The notes under the pieces: generated by a model
The model's input: the letters and a program-made list of their open reading frames with translations, nothing else
Databases searched by the model: none
Told to the model about the DNA's origin: nothing
Position numbers and translations under genes: made by a program
In this document: piece by piece, positions 36,441-48,547 of the stretch
How the letters are laid out: each line of letters begins with the position of its first letter
Position numbering within the stretch: the first letter of the stretch is position 1
Source of the DNA: Sialis fuliginosa
Taxonomy: Eukaryota > Arthropoda > Insecta > Megaloptera > Sialidae
Direction of reading: 5' to 3'
Assembly: GCA_961205875.1 (NCBI GenBank)
Contig: OY540821.1
Coordinates: 13,888,001-13,952,000 of the forward strand
Length of the DNA: 64,000 bases

Positions 36441-37493
36441 CAGTGGCGAGGCGTGAAGTTTTTAATAAGGGAAGCATATTTTGTCAATCCTCACCCTCCT
36501 ATTAACAAAAAAAAACTAGTTATGAAACTCCTTAAGATCAAACTTTTACTTATTTTCTTGTATTTTAGTCGATATTTCTATTTCATTGAAGTTCACTGCA
36601 GGAAATTTCACTAAAAAATTTAGAATTTTTGATTTCGTTAAAAGTATGTTTATTGTATAGAAAATTACGTGAAAAGTTGAACTGTTCAAACCGCAGGTCT
36701 GTATCTCAAACCGTTCTCGAGATATAGCCTCTCAAAGTTTTAGTTTTTTCAAATTTTTGGAGAAAAAAGGTCATAACTTTTGAACGCGTGGTCGGAATTG
36801 ATTTTAGTTGACGGATTTGAAATCAGCGTGTCAGAATCTATATAATGACATGTATAATACTTTAAAATTCGACAAAAAAAATTTCGTCAAAAATCGACAT
36901 TTTTTTAAGGTATACCCCTTTGAATTTTTTCGATTTTTCGCGAAATTTTTTTTTTCGAGTTTTAAGGTATTATACATATCATTATATAGATTTTGACACG
37001 CTGATTCCAAATCCGTCAACTAAAATCAATTCCGACCACGCGTTCGAAAGTTATGGCCTTTTTTCTTCAAAAATTTGAAAAAACTAAAACTTTGAGAGGC
37101 TATATCTCGAAAACGGTTTGAGATACAGACCTGCGGTTTGAAACAGTCAACTTTTCGCGTCATTTTCTATACAATAAATATACTTTTAACGAAATCAAAA
37201 ATTCAAAATTTTTTAGTGAAATTTCCTGCAGTGAACTTCAACTAGTCATACAAATATCGAATAAAATACAAGAAAATAAGACGTAGAGGTATTATAATTT
37301 TATATTTGAGTGTGTAAATTAATATTAAATGCTATTTTTGATTTTTGGTTAAAATGTTTGAGTTGCGCATAAAGATGAATATTCTGATAATATTTTTAAA
37401 TTATTTATTAACTGAAAACACAGATTTGTATTAATTTACCCATAAAGAAAGGGAAGCACTGCTTCCCCTGCTTCCATGGACGCTTCGCCACTG
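36441..37493 (+). mobile_element. Foldback hAT-type element, copy 3 (both termini present)
   Basis: The left end CAGTGGCGAGGCGTGAAG and right end GGACGCTTCGCCACTG are inverted repeats. ATAGATTG (36433-36440) and ATATATTG (37494-37501) flank them, a 7/8 match to an 8-bp hAT target duplication. Inside are long inverted arms (about 36549-36870 and 36955-37284) around a loop. The 62-codon frames at 36808-36996 (plus) and 36831-37019 (minus) are by-products of the palindrome. This is the most complete copy and defines the element's ends. Confidence 0.8.
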
Positions 37494-37501
37494 ATATATT
37501 G

Positions 37502-37659
37502 GTCACCCAAAGCAAAATACAATTACAAGTAAATCCACTCAATCACTTACTTATGTATATTTTGTTTCTAAATAACTCTATCAACTATTTGTTGACTATT
37601 ATCTAAAATCTTTACTACTGTTTAAATTTAAAGTGTAAATTCATGAAAAAAAAACTGAT
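37502..37659. other. AT-rich spacer
   Basis: Nothing recognised. Confidence 0.5.
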
Positions 37660-37935
37660 CGTGTGAAACAACATATAACACACACACACACACACATGCA
37701 CGCACGCACTCGCCGATCGCTCGAACGAGAGAGTCGTGAGAAATGAAGGCAGTCGTTTACATTAGCTCCGCTTCTATCACTTTAATTAACATACTGTGAC
37801 ATTTGACCCGCAGCCGGCTGCTGTGTGCAGGGGTGGGGGGAGGGGGCGTGGCACGCGGGACCAGTGCCACGGATCGTTTGTTTCCTCTGTGACGTCACCA
37901 CAATTGTACGGTGCGTTATGATGTTCAATCGATTT
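37660..37935. promoter_or_regulatory. GC-richer intronic block with CRE-type site
   Basis: A (CA)n tract at about 37677-37694 leads into low-repeat sequence much less AT-rich than its surroundings. It includes GGGGTGGGGGGAGGGGGCGT near 37831 and a perfect CRE palindrome TGACGTCA at 37890-37897. It lies about 1.4 kb 3' of the cadherin exon, inside the inferred first long coding intron. An enhancer or alternative promoter is plausible but unproven. Confidence 0.3.
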
Positions 37936-39290
37936 GTTTGTACATACTTGTGTTTTGTCTGACTATACCTTATAAAAACAATAATCGATTCGTTAAGATC
38001 AAAAAGCTATTAAATCCAGGAAGTAAATATTTGAGCCGTTTGAAATTTAATATAAAATACAATTGAAGAATTCAATTAATTTACTTCACTGGTGTTAATA
38101 TTACAAAAAAAAGACAACACAAGAAATTAAATACTAAATAAAGCTTCCGTACAGCCCAATTTTCAATTTATGTTTTTATATAAAAATGGAGAGAACCTTT
38201 TTTCTTAAGGATTTAATAATAAGTACTCCATTTATATAACCTACATTGACCTCCGAACCATAGGAAGCGAGATATTCACGAATAACCGTTTTTCGTGACA
38301 TTAGACCTTCAAATCTCGCAACGCCGACACGATATCGTTGGGGACTTTTTACAAGTTATTTAGAACACCGCAACGAAGGTGTATACAAAAATTCAGCTAA
38401 CTGTTATTTTTTTCGCAGTTGAAATCTAAAATTACTGGACTATAATTATTATTAATGAATACGTAATCTTCAGTATCTGGGTCTGCAAAAATCAATTGCA
38501 AAATTTTAAAAAAGATCTTCACAAGTGATGCGTGTGACCTTTTAACTAATTAAATATTTTTTACAATATGAGGTAGGTCTATCTATACGTTCAGGCTGGC
38601 AACTTTCACTTTCAAAAATAAAAATAAAATGAAATCTTTCATAAAGCAATTAATAATATGTAATTGTACTGCACTTTACCTTACAGGGTTACATAAAAAT
38701 CTGATTTATTCAAACAGAAAGAAAGATAATTAAACTTTTTATTTATAAAAATTTAATTTAATTTTCAAAAATGTAATTTGAAATAACTCTGCATACAAAA
38801 GCACTTATACGCTTATACATTTCTGAAGTCAAAAATAGAATATTTGACGTACATATATGTATGTATAATGTATATGTTACTTTATGCAAAGTATAATTAC
38901 AATTAAACTTTTTGTTGTCTTGCTGACACAACGGCAAAACTCTGTTTATGAAACACAAGGATTTAATTGAAATAAAACCAAGCGCTGCGTCTAATTTAAT
39001 TAATATTATTACTTTTGAGTTGTAGTTTTGTGTACCTTAAACGGGCTATAGTTTATAATTAAACCAGTAATTGTTATAGGAAAACTAACAATAAGTGCTT
39101 AATTGTTTTCATTTAGAATATTCAGTGTCGCTTTGTATTCACATATCGATTTTAGGGAAATAATGATACTTCTAATAAGTTCTACATTAATATAACAAAC
39201 TTTCGTTTTAGTTTACCCGTCTACTGTACCGAAATTTATTTATCATAATATAAATGTAGAATGTATGTACCTATTAATATTTTTTTAAAA
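37936..39290. other. Intronic sequence flanking the cadherin exon
   Basis: No exon recognised. 38245-38420 is less AT-rich, with CTCCGAACCATAGGAAGCGA and CGCAACGCCGACACGATATC, and may be a decayed repeat or a conserved block. Confidence 0.45.
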
Positions 39291-39296
39291 ACTTAC

Positions 39297-40764
39297 CGGC
39301 ATTTCCTGCATTGGTGATGGTGACCCAAAAATCAATGGTCTTCTCTGGTCCCAGTTCTTCATAGTCCCACTTCTTTTTAACTCTCACAACACCATTAGGT
39401 TCAACCGTAACCCACGCGTTTTCGTCGCGAATTTTAAACGTTTCCCGATCGGTTTCTTTCTCAAGTTGAAACACATTACGACCTTCAGTATCACCGTCAG
39501 CTTCGGTAAAATCTACTCTCTTTGTAGGTCTGACAGCCCGGGTTACACGTCTTTTACCACGATGCAATTCCCTCTCTTCGAGTTCCTTCAAGGCGGCATC
39601 GAGTTCGATCTTCTGCGGAGGGGCTTTGAACAAAAACAGCACCTGAGCGGGCTGTTTGGAAGTTCTGGAAGGAATTCGTAAATCATGAGCTTCCACAAGC
39701 AATTCAACTTCGACATCATCTTCTTGGTTCTGTGGTGGTTCTCCAGTTAATAGCAAATCTCCTGTTTGTGGAACGATAACGACTAAGTTGTTTGGTACTG
39801 ATAGTTTATACGCAACTTTATCTCCGTCGGCATCCGTGGCGTCGACTTTACCGACTGTGGAAAAACGTTTCCATTTATTTTCCGTCACGTTCTCCGCGTC
39901 AGCTTCGTCTGATTCACCACCGACAACAAACCTGTATACTTTCTCAGTGAATATAGGAGCATGGTCGTTATCATCGTCAATTATTACAGATAGTCTCAAC
40001 ACAGCTGTATTAATTCCTGTTTTATCCGAAGCCTGGATCGTTAAAGTATAATTGTTGATATGTTCTCTGTCCAACTTTTTAGCTGTTATCAGATAAATAC
40101 CTTCATTTTTATCGTTAATCTTAATCGTAGACTTAGTTTCACCCGTCTTGCTGTTCTGCAATGTAAAAGCGTTGTTCGTATTTCCATCCACGATCGAATA
40201 AAGTACAGGAAGAACACGTTTATCTTGTGTTGTAGCCTTCAACATCGGCAGGCCTTTCACACGTGCTTTCGGTGGTAAGTTTTCCATAACGTGTGCTTTG
40301 AAATCATCTGTGTTCGGTCCAAAACTAAGCATATTTTTCCGGTCCAAAACAAACAACTGGATTAAGTGTGATGCTGTAGTGTTTGGACTTTCTTCAACAA
40401 CGATCAAATTGATAGGCTGATTGATTAACGGGCTGAGATCTGAAGTCGTCATAACTAGACCATTCTCTAGCACAGTGAAGAACTCCGAGAAACCAGTTTC
40501 TATCAGTCTGTAGTTGTTGAAGCTCTGCGTGTGGTTCGTGGTGAATTGTTTGACGCTGTAACCAGGGTGGGTGTCGTCCGGTATAACGAATAAACTGTAA
40601 CTCTGTGTTGTAACCGGTGAAGATTCGTTGAGGACATCGTTGTTTGTCACGTCGCATCTCACCGATGTGAATAATAAAACTACAAAGGGTGCAAGGATCA
40701 TTGTGATACAACAAGACTTTTTCTTCATTCTGGTAAGAATCGAATGCGGGTGTTTTGATTCCAT
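39297..40764 (-). CDS. CadN: Neural cadherin (CadN-type), first coding exon, partial
   Basis: Codes for the N-terminal 489 residues of a classical-type insect cadherin, a calcium-dependent cell-surface adhesion protein that acts in axon guidance and neural patterning in flies. A hydrophobic signal peptide lies at about residues 13-37. Cadherin signatures follow: LDRE 231-234, DDDNDHAP 263-270, DATDADGD 308-315, and a segment around RAVRPTKRVDFTEADGDTEG and WDYEELGPEKTIDFW (466-480) that I recognise as typical of insect N-cadherin. RGKRR at 402-406 is a furin-type site. N-glycosylation sequons include N46, N77, N128, N238 and N292. The exon ends after one base of codon 490 with donor GTAAGT (39296-39291). 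The next exon lies beyond the left window edge. Met1 has C at -3; Met13 (40728) has A at -3 and gives a cleaner signal peptide, so it may be the true start. Confidence 0.85.
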
Positions 40765-40825
40765 CAGTAGAAAAAAACTAGGTGGATCTATCTTTCGGTA
40801 TATTGTTTAACAACCATGTCAACAT
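40765..40825 (-). other. CadN: Cadherin 5' UTR segment and splice acceptor
   Basis: On the minus strand TATTTTTTCAG ends at 40826, giving an acceptor AG at 40827-40826 and an exon start at 40825. The start codon is therefore in a second or later exon, and the promoter and leader exon(s) lie at higher coordinates. Confidence 0.65.
40778..40825 (-). CDS. Upstream ORF in the cadherin leader, 15 codons
   Basis: ATG at 40825-40823 is the first triplet after the acceptor and opens MLTWLLNNIPKDRST before TAG at 40780-40778. It is out of frame with the main ORF and ends 13 bases before its ATG. It could lower cadherin translation or force leaky scanning or reinitiation. Whether it is translated cannot be read from sequence. 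Confidence 0.35.
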   Translation of the reverse strand: MLTWLLNNIPKDRST

Positions 40826-40827
40826 CT

Positions 40828-42466
40828 GAAAAAATAAACAAAACATTAACTAACGAATAATTATCTATACTACGTTAAATATAATATATTTTAATGTATA
40901 CTTTATTTATTTAATATTCATATTCACGAAAATCGTGAAAGCATTGTTGTGATGTATTTTATCCTTCATAAAATAATTTTTTATTAAGACAACAACTTAA
41001 AAAATATTGATTTCTTAATTAATTATATTTTCTACTTTTTTAGAAAGTAAAATTTCTTCTTTTTTAAATTGTTGGTCGGTCGGTCAGTAGTGTTATATGA
41101 ATCATTTAACAGTAAGGACATTTACAGTATGAAACGTCGAATCTACATAACACACAAAATAAAAATAAAATCATTTAATTTTTTTTAAAACAACAAAATA
41201 ACCGGAACCATTGAATTCAAGGGAAAATACCAGTTGTGTTTTGTTTACGTATTAAAAATAATTCTCACACACGCATGGGTCGACATTTCTATCTAAAAAT
41301 AAAAATAAATAAAACTGTGACGCATTCTTTGGCACCTGGTAACAGCAACATTACACAGAACTGGCGCTTGTAGCATTCTCTGGATGCTTTTTTATCGGTT
41401 AACTTGTAAATGATCTGGTTCATAGAACATCACTACATGCGTGTGAATGTGTATAATACATACATATGAGAAACCAAAGAAACAAGCCCGCTTTCTGTGG
41501 CTATCAGTATGAAAAATGTGTTTGCATTAAAGTGAAAGAATATGAAGATTGATACTGATTCTTAGCATATCCGTTTTGTAGCATTTATTATATTAAATAT
41601 TTCGTAATCGTTTAGCTAACCAAGACTTTATTAACTTGATTTATCTGTTGGTTGAATATTGTAATTAATTTTTTACCCAGTTCTCAATGTCCGATTGTTT
41701 TTTTTTTTTGTACGAAAATACAAAAATTAATTATTTCCAAATTTAATTAACCAATTATTGTTTCATATAAAGCTCGACCAAATTAAAATTATGTTTTTAT
41801 ACTAAAAAAAATATAATTATCAAAACATTTTAAGACTTAACAACAATTTTAGGTCCATGCAACTTAAAAAAATAGAAGTGTAAAACGCCAATTTTTGTAA
41901 CTTAATGTAAGTCATGCTTAGTTTGAGTACTACTCAATTTTTTAATATTTACAGTTTCTTCAGTACAATATTTTTTAGCGCCCCACGCTTTTATTTTTAA
42001 TGGCATCAACCTGAAAGAGTTGTGATGTCCGAGTCAGTGTAAAAGTTAAAAACATGAAAGAAAACTTTTTTGTCCTTTTTAGTAATTTTTTTAATATATA
42101 TTTATTTACTTATTTTTATTTTAGATGCTGTGAGAAATTCAAATACAATCTAAGTACGACACGATTATCCATGTTTTTCTTACTTGAAATCGTATAGTCA
42201 ATATTCGCTCGATATTCTTTTGAAGTATTTGTACATGTATTTGTTTATACATATACACATGTGAATCTGCTTGTGTTTATATGTATTTGTAAGGCCATGT
42301 GGTCAACATACCCCGCGAATTAGATGGAGGAAATACTGGATTCCAATTGCATTAGTGTTTTTGTGTTTATAAAACACGTAGCGTGTGATTTTTGATGATG
42401 AATTTAATAACAAAAATATATTACATATAAGAGATCTTTAAAACAAAATGATAAACATTTTAAATA
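40828..42466. other. Inferred intron upstream of the first coding cadherin exon
   Basis: AT-rich, no exon recognised. 41225-41480 is less AT-rich (TGTGACGCATTCTTTGGCAC near 41316) and could be regulatory. Confidence 0.45.
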
Positions 42467-42841
42467 AGGTACTGGCACCAGTTTTGGCCGCTTTAAAATT
42501 TAGATTGATGGGCTTCTTTTTTGTAATTCCCATGAACTCATGTTACTAATAAAACAAGTATCTCTTTATTTATTTTTCTCTAATAATGGGTAAAGTAAAA
42601 CCAGTGATGGACACTTGCTAATGATTACAAAATGATAAGTACTACGACACAAAAGTTATAAAATAAAGAATCGTAAAATTTGAAACAATAAAGCAGATGC
42701 TATGATAATATAATAATTAATGAATATATTACACTAATAGTTAGTTTAAATGTCCACCATTTTGAGACCCATTGGCCGATTGTCATCAAATTAAACAAAA
42801 GTCCAACACTGGGGTATGATCCAATACTGATGCTAGTACCT
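42467..42841 (+). mobile_element. TA-flanked MITE family, copy
   Basis: Begins AGGTACTGGCACCAGTTTTG and ends CTGATGCTAGTACCT, with TA at 42465-42466 and 42842-42843. Internal blocks match the 21729 copy (GTGATGGACACTTGCTAATG, AAGTACTACGACACAAAAG), but the last third is shortened. Confidence 0.75.
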
Positions 42842-42843
42842 TA

Positions 42844-44104
42844 CATTATTTTACAAGCCTCTGCGATTCAAAACCTTAACATTATTATCGAAATACAAAA
42901 ATTTGTGTAATGCAGTCAAAAACAAATATAAATCTGAATATACTCATTTAACTCCCAAAAATTATAAGTAAATAAATTCTACACCTCATTGTCAACTATT
43001 AGGGAAGGTTTTTCATTCAAAACTTGTGATATTAACTAAATAGAAGTTTAATTTAACAAATTGGCAAGTTCATTCGATACTAATTGTACAATATACAGTT
43101 ACTACACACCATTAACAAAAGAGAATAAAAATAACAAAAATGTAATATAATAACCGGATGCAAATAAACCAATTTCCGATGTGGTTAGTCCCTCTGACAA
43201 TGAGTTATATATTTTAGACACTGCGCTATCTAGTATCTATTTACAACAATGGGAACTAAAACTTGAGTCAATTTTGTCAAATTAACCATTTCGAATGTAT
43301 AACTATTGTTATATTATATATGTTGTATAAGATATGTTAGTAATGGATATAATTTTACTTTATAATGCTATACATTACACTCTGGCATATATAACGATTC
43401 TTAACCATTATTACCCTTAAAATATTATTACAATATTTTTTTAATTCACGAAAAATTTATAAAATTATAAATTCTTTGCATTCCTTAAAAACGAATTAGT
43501 TTTAAGATAAAGAAAAAAATATATGTATACAACTTTTTACGCCATTTTAATATTTGAATATTATTTATTATTTTGACAGATTTTGTTACAGATTTCATCA
43601 AAATCGGTCCAGCAGAAATTATGTTAATAATGATTTTATATATTAGAAGCGTCACATCTATTAACAGAGAGGAATCATTACAAAATAATGTTATGTTATA
43701 ATTCAAGTAATTGCAAGAATATTCTTACTATATGCATCATCTCTTGTACTTTTTATCGATAACTATCCAACTCCTCTCGAATAATGTTTTAAAGTATAAT
43801 ATATTACCCCCTTCACTAAACTTTAATGTTTGACCCGCCCTTGTAAGTTTCTTTCAGCCTATTAATCCAGACCCGTCGACAGATATACCATAACGATTAA
43901 GTGATTGAGTGAGGGATCAAAAGTCAGCAGTCAGTGGGATCTGCGTGTTATGAATCAATTATCCACAGCCTTCTGCTCATGTAACTATATATAATAAAGT
44001 GTATCATCTTTAGGGGTCTCGTCAGCAGTCTCGTTATACAAACACGTGCTCGTGTATGTATATCATCGTTTATGTGGATATTTTGATTTAAGACAGTATT
44101 GTGA
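42844..44104. other. AT-rich upstream/intronic sequence, no gene seen
   Basis: No exon recognised. 43835-44065 is less AT-rich and low in repeats. A degenerate repeat trace (TTCATCAAAATCGGTCCAGC near 43594) resembles sequences common in decayed Helitrons. Confidence 0.45.
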
Positions 44105-44180
44105 CAGGGCCGTAACTATCACCGGGGCAGTGCCCCGAGTATAGGGGGGCTCCGCAGATTGAAGAACAAAAAAAAAGGTA
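44105..44180 (+). mobile_element. hAT-like terminus fragment
   Basis: CAGGGCCGTAACTATCACCG followed by GGGCAGTGCCCCGAG, a small GC-rich hairpin, and a G run. This is the layout of several hAT-type ends. No right end seen. Confidence 0.35.
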
Positions 44181-45335
44181 ATTAAAATAAGAAACAAACG
44201 TAAAATCATGGATTGTTATAAAAATACATATAAACAAAGTTCATTATGTCGAATTTTAGGACTGATTGTGAGATAAAATTTGATAATTTTGCATTTTAAA
44301 ACGAAAAATAGAATAACGTATTCTGAAACCGATTCTAATCAAATTCTGTGTTTACTTGCTCTAAAAATACTATCTATAATATTTTTAACTTCCCAACTGA
44401 AAGTTATTGTAATTGATCCGAAAATCAAAATCAAAAATTTCAAATATATGTACGTGCCTAAACAGCCATAGAAGGGGTGAAAGGCGAAAACCACCCTCTA
44501 AATTTGAATTATAAATACTAATAAATAAGTCTATAATTCATGTTGCCTTGGAAACAAATGCAATTAAATTTAAATTATCAGATTAGTTATTATAAAAACA
44601 AATGCAATTAATTTCAAATTGTCAAATTAGTTATTCTAAATATAATATTATTGACATTAGGATATTAGAAAACTAATATTCATAATACAAAGGTGAGTTT
44701 TATTTTTGACCAATTCCATTAAAATCTTTCATATAAGTACATCTTAAAAAAATATTCACATAAACTATACGGAAACAATAAATAATCAGTATTCAAGTAT
44801 TTATAATCATGCCGTGTTGGGAAGTTGATTGTGTGGACCTAAAGAGTCTCACCCCACCCCAAACTTGTTAATTTTTAGTACCATATTTAATTCTATATAA
44901 AAAGTTGACAATTCTATTAATACATTAAAGAAAATTAAAGGAGTGTGCTTTTTACGACCAAGCAATGTTATTTCTAGATAAACTTATATCTCGTCTTTGC
45001 TGTCACTTTAAGTGTTACTTTTATTACAACTATTTCTATCATTTCGATTGCATGTAATTAAACCATTATTCTTAAGAATGACAGACTATCTTAAACTAGG
45101 TAATGAACTACCTATCACAGACACACAGGCCTTATCTCGAACCCAACACTTGCTCTGTTTCACAATTCAGTAGTGGTATCAGGGATAAGACGTACCACCG
45201 TCTTCTAGACACAAACGTAGGCCACGTGTTCACGGCTCCTTTGTAATGTTAATTAGATATTTTAATGAAAATTACTGAGGTCGTTTAAGGATCAGGCGTC
45301 ATTGAACTGTTGTTTACATACTGCAGAAATATATA
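44181..45335. other. AT-rich upstream/intronic sequence, no gene seen
   Basis: A short local repeat (CAAATGCAATTAA(A/T)TT, near 44556 and 44600) is present. 45110-45260 is less AT-rich. No exon recognised. Confidence 0.45.
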
Positions 45336-45990
45336 TACACTAGCAACCTACTCGTGGCTTCTACCGCGTTGTATTCGTGTTTATAACCATTTTTATCTCT
45401 TTACATAAAAATTAATATTCCTTTTTACTGAACAGATTTTCACCGATATTCTGCGCAATATCGTGGCTATTAATATTTTATGAAAATCTAAAATTTAACA
45501 TCAAAAAAATCTTTATCAGGTTGTGTTTTGTTTCCATAGTACCTAGCCATGGAATACAGAATTTTATAATTTCGGTTTCAGTATTTTATTAATTTAGATC
45601 ACTATGATCACGTCTTTTTCAAATTTTGTCGAACAAATAGATAATATTTCACACATGCTATATATTTTGAAATATATTAATTGAAAATGAAATATTTCAC
45701 TTCCAAGAAAGATAAAATATTGAAATTATTTATTGTGATTGTTGCTAACTTATTTATTTATTTATTTTTGATTTTCATACGAATTCTAAGACAAGACCTG
45801 GAGTTTCCTGGAAGTTTGAAAATATAATTTTACACGATTTTCTCAATAACTACTGCACGGATTTGAAAGTATATGTGTATAATTTTTGTGTCGAAAAAAA
45901 ACAATTCACGGTGAATCGTGTACTGTGGGCATGATAACTTTATGTTTAATTGAATTAATATTCTTGGGTAACACCGGGTCCAATGCACTA
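45336..45990 (+). mobile_element. Helitron-like non-autonomous element
   Basis: The left side reads TATATACACTAGCAACCTAC with CGTGGCTTC, like insect Helitron 5' ends. The right side reads GGGTAACACCGGGTCCAATG then CACTAG, close to the 3' end at 49728-49756. Helitrons lack inverted repeats and target duplications and end in CTRR after a hairpin, which fits the CTAG ending. Exact ends are approximate and no Rep/helicase is present. Confidence 0.45.
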
Positions 45991-47328
45991 GTAATTTATA
46001 AAATCTAATACTATACGCACTGTTAATCTGGGACATTTTTTACCCCTAATAATATAATTTATTTTTACCCCTATAATATAATACTCGTGCATTCTTAATT
46101 TAGTAGAAGAGATCAGTAGGTAATGAAGAAAACGCATCAAAATAAAAAAATAAAAATTAACTCCCTTATTAGCTGAATTCTGGAAAATAACTTCTTAGTC
46201 GGTGCTTATGTCATAAAAGGAAGATACCCATAAATTTTCATGTTTCAAAGTCTTTGATATGTAAGTAAGAGAGAGGGAATAAGTGAGGACAAACTCGTTT
46301 ATAAAAACTAAAGTAGGGCCCTGGATATATGTAAGTAAAACTAAATAAAACATAATCAAAAGATGTATATAATAATAAACGAAAAGTTTTGAACATTACT
46401 CATAGTAAGATTTTCAGTATTTAAGAACAAAAAGGAATACCTAACCAAGAATTTACTAATACTGTATTTATTTATGACATCGGAATCTTCACAGTAGATA
46501 TTTGTATGTATATATGTATATATATCGAGATGTTTAACAACGTTAACCACTTCACAAAGAACAAATGGAAACGGTTCCTTGGCTCGTGTTTACATTTCGA
46601 ATAACAATCCGCAAGCCCTGGCTCGTAATCAAGGGCTGCTATGCCGCGGGGTTGCGCACAAATAGACTCCCTTAGGGACTCGCCGAACCTATGTCGATAA
46701 TGGAATTTGTCTATATGTGTGAATGTTATATTTTATATCGAAATTTACACATAGCATTCATTGAAAATGTATATTATTATTTTTATAATATAATAATTAA
46801 TAAAAGTTAATTGAACATATAAAGTGAACCCTTTCGAAGCCAAAAGAATTAACATAAATTAAAAGTCGATAAAATCGGGTTTATATGATGACATATACAA
46901 AAGTTGATGAGAGATATTAAATTATACTTATTTATTACACATTTAGATCATTAAATTTAATATTTTGTGCAATAACATTTTACACACAAATATTTACTGT
47001 CAACAATGTCAATACCATTTAAAAAATCAACTAGAGTTTGAATTTCCACCCCATCACCGTCGCGGTTACAACCCTGCTATATTATTTTGTAACTTCCTTA
47101 CATGTAATCTTAATAGTAATTAAAAACCGATTCGGTGACATCTCGACATCTACCTAGGCAATGCTGGATAAAAAAAAAATTTTATGCATTGCACTAACAC
47201 CCGGGGGGTCGCTAACAATTTTGTCTAATAGGGAAGCATCGTGGGAAAAAAGCGTTTTAGAACATGTGATATAAACAATATGTACTAAGCTATAGAGTAC
47301 ATTTTATAATCTATTTCAAAATAATATA
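45991..47328. other. Upstream/intronic sequence, no gene seen
   Basis: 46560-46710 is clearly less AT-rich (GGCTGCTATGCCGCGGGGTT near 46633) and repeat-poor, a possible regulatory block. 47140-47175 looks like a decayed Helitron end (CATCTACCTAGGCAATGCTG). No exon recognised. Confidence 0.4.
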
Positions 47329-47506
47329 AGGTATTGGCAAGGACCTCAGTAATGGCAAATTTTTAATTAAATGTACTGAATTGATTAAATAAAGAGTTAC
47401 TGGTTTTATTAGTAACATGAGTTCATGAGAATTACAAAAAAGAACCCGTCAATCACAAAAACAGTAAACATTGCTTTTATTGCGGCCATAACTGGTGCCA
47501 GTACCT
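47329..47506 (-). mobile_element. TA-flanked MITE family, short reverse copy
   Basis: Read in reverse it begins AGGTACTGGCACCAGTTATG and ends ACTGAGGTCC followed by TTGCCAATACCT. TA precedes the element at 47327-47328; the base pair at the other side is AA, so that flank has decayed. The centre of the element is deleted. Confidence 0.65.
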
Positions 47507-48547
47507 AATTTGTATAGTAACTGAATCTAAGGTAATCTTAAAAATAAGTAAAAATATTTTTATAAATAAATTAAAAAAAATTTCTCAATATCGTCAGATT
47601 TAAAAATTAGTAAATAACTTTTCTCGGTATCGTTTAAGTTAAATAAATACTGGATAAAATTGTCAGAGCAATGACCATAATTCAACGAAAGATGATGTAC
47701 AAAACGTCTTATTCTTATTTTTCTGATTACACACTTCGCATCTGGCCATGGATTCCACACACACTATTCCAAATTAGATAATTATGGACGGCCAACCTGA
47801 AATTTAGTTTCTCACTGTTATTACAAACCGGGTTTTTAATTACTGCTCTTCATTTTTACTTGGTTTTTGTAACTTAATCTATAAAGAACTTTTAAAAATT
47901 TGGTACATTTTTGATATCCTGTATTTCGTAAAAATAAATTTTTACACGAATTTATTTATGTATTCTTTTATCGAATCGAATTTAAAATTTTAATAAATAG
48001 TAAATAAATTGAAAAATAGTGATTTATCTTATTGACAATTCAACTTTTCAAGACTCTAAATAAATAAGATAAAACTGTATTTCAAGTAGTTTTTTAAATG
48101 CTTAATAAATCTTCAATTATAATACACAAGCTTAAATTACAACGAACAAAAATATGATTGTATTTTACAACATATTTTTTTAACTACCTACCATGTTCTC
48201 ACATGTTCCTTTAAAAAGTATATTTCTTGTTGTTGTCTAACTCTTTTGTATAGTATACATAACATTAATTTCTTACAAGACGACATTCCAATAAAAGATT
48301 TTGCATAACCATTATGCGAATGCCGGTCATATATTTTAACTGACCACAGTCAATGTTATTTATAGTTATACCAAAAAAAAAAAAACGATTTTTTAACATA
48401 GTCTCATAAATTGTTCTATTAAAGAAATCATTTAAAACGAACAACTTCAATTTCTATATATAAAAATTTTATTAAACTAACATATTTTCTTTTCTCTAAA
48501 ATTATTATTTGAAATTAACTCAATAATCAGATAATATATACCCTAAA
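47507..48547. other. AT-rich upstream/intronic sequence, no gene seen
   Basis: Nothing recognised. Confidence 0.5.

Noticed and set aside
39466..40278. Plus-strand frames opposite the cadherin exon
   Set aside because: They are antisense shadows of a strongly supported coding exon and have no protein features.
40394..40714. 106-codon minus-strand frame inside the cadherin exon
   Set aside because: It is a shadow in another frame of the cadherin coding sequence.
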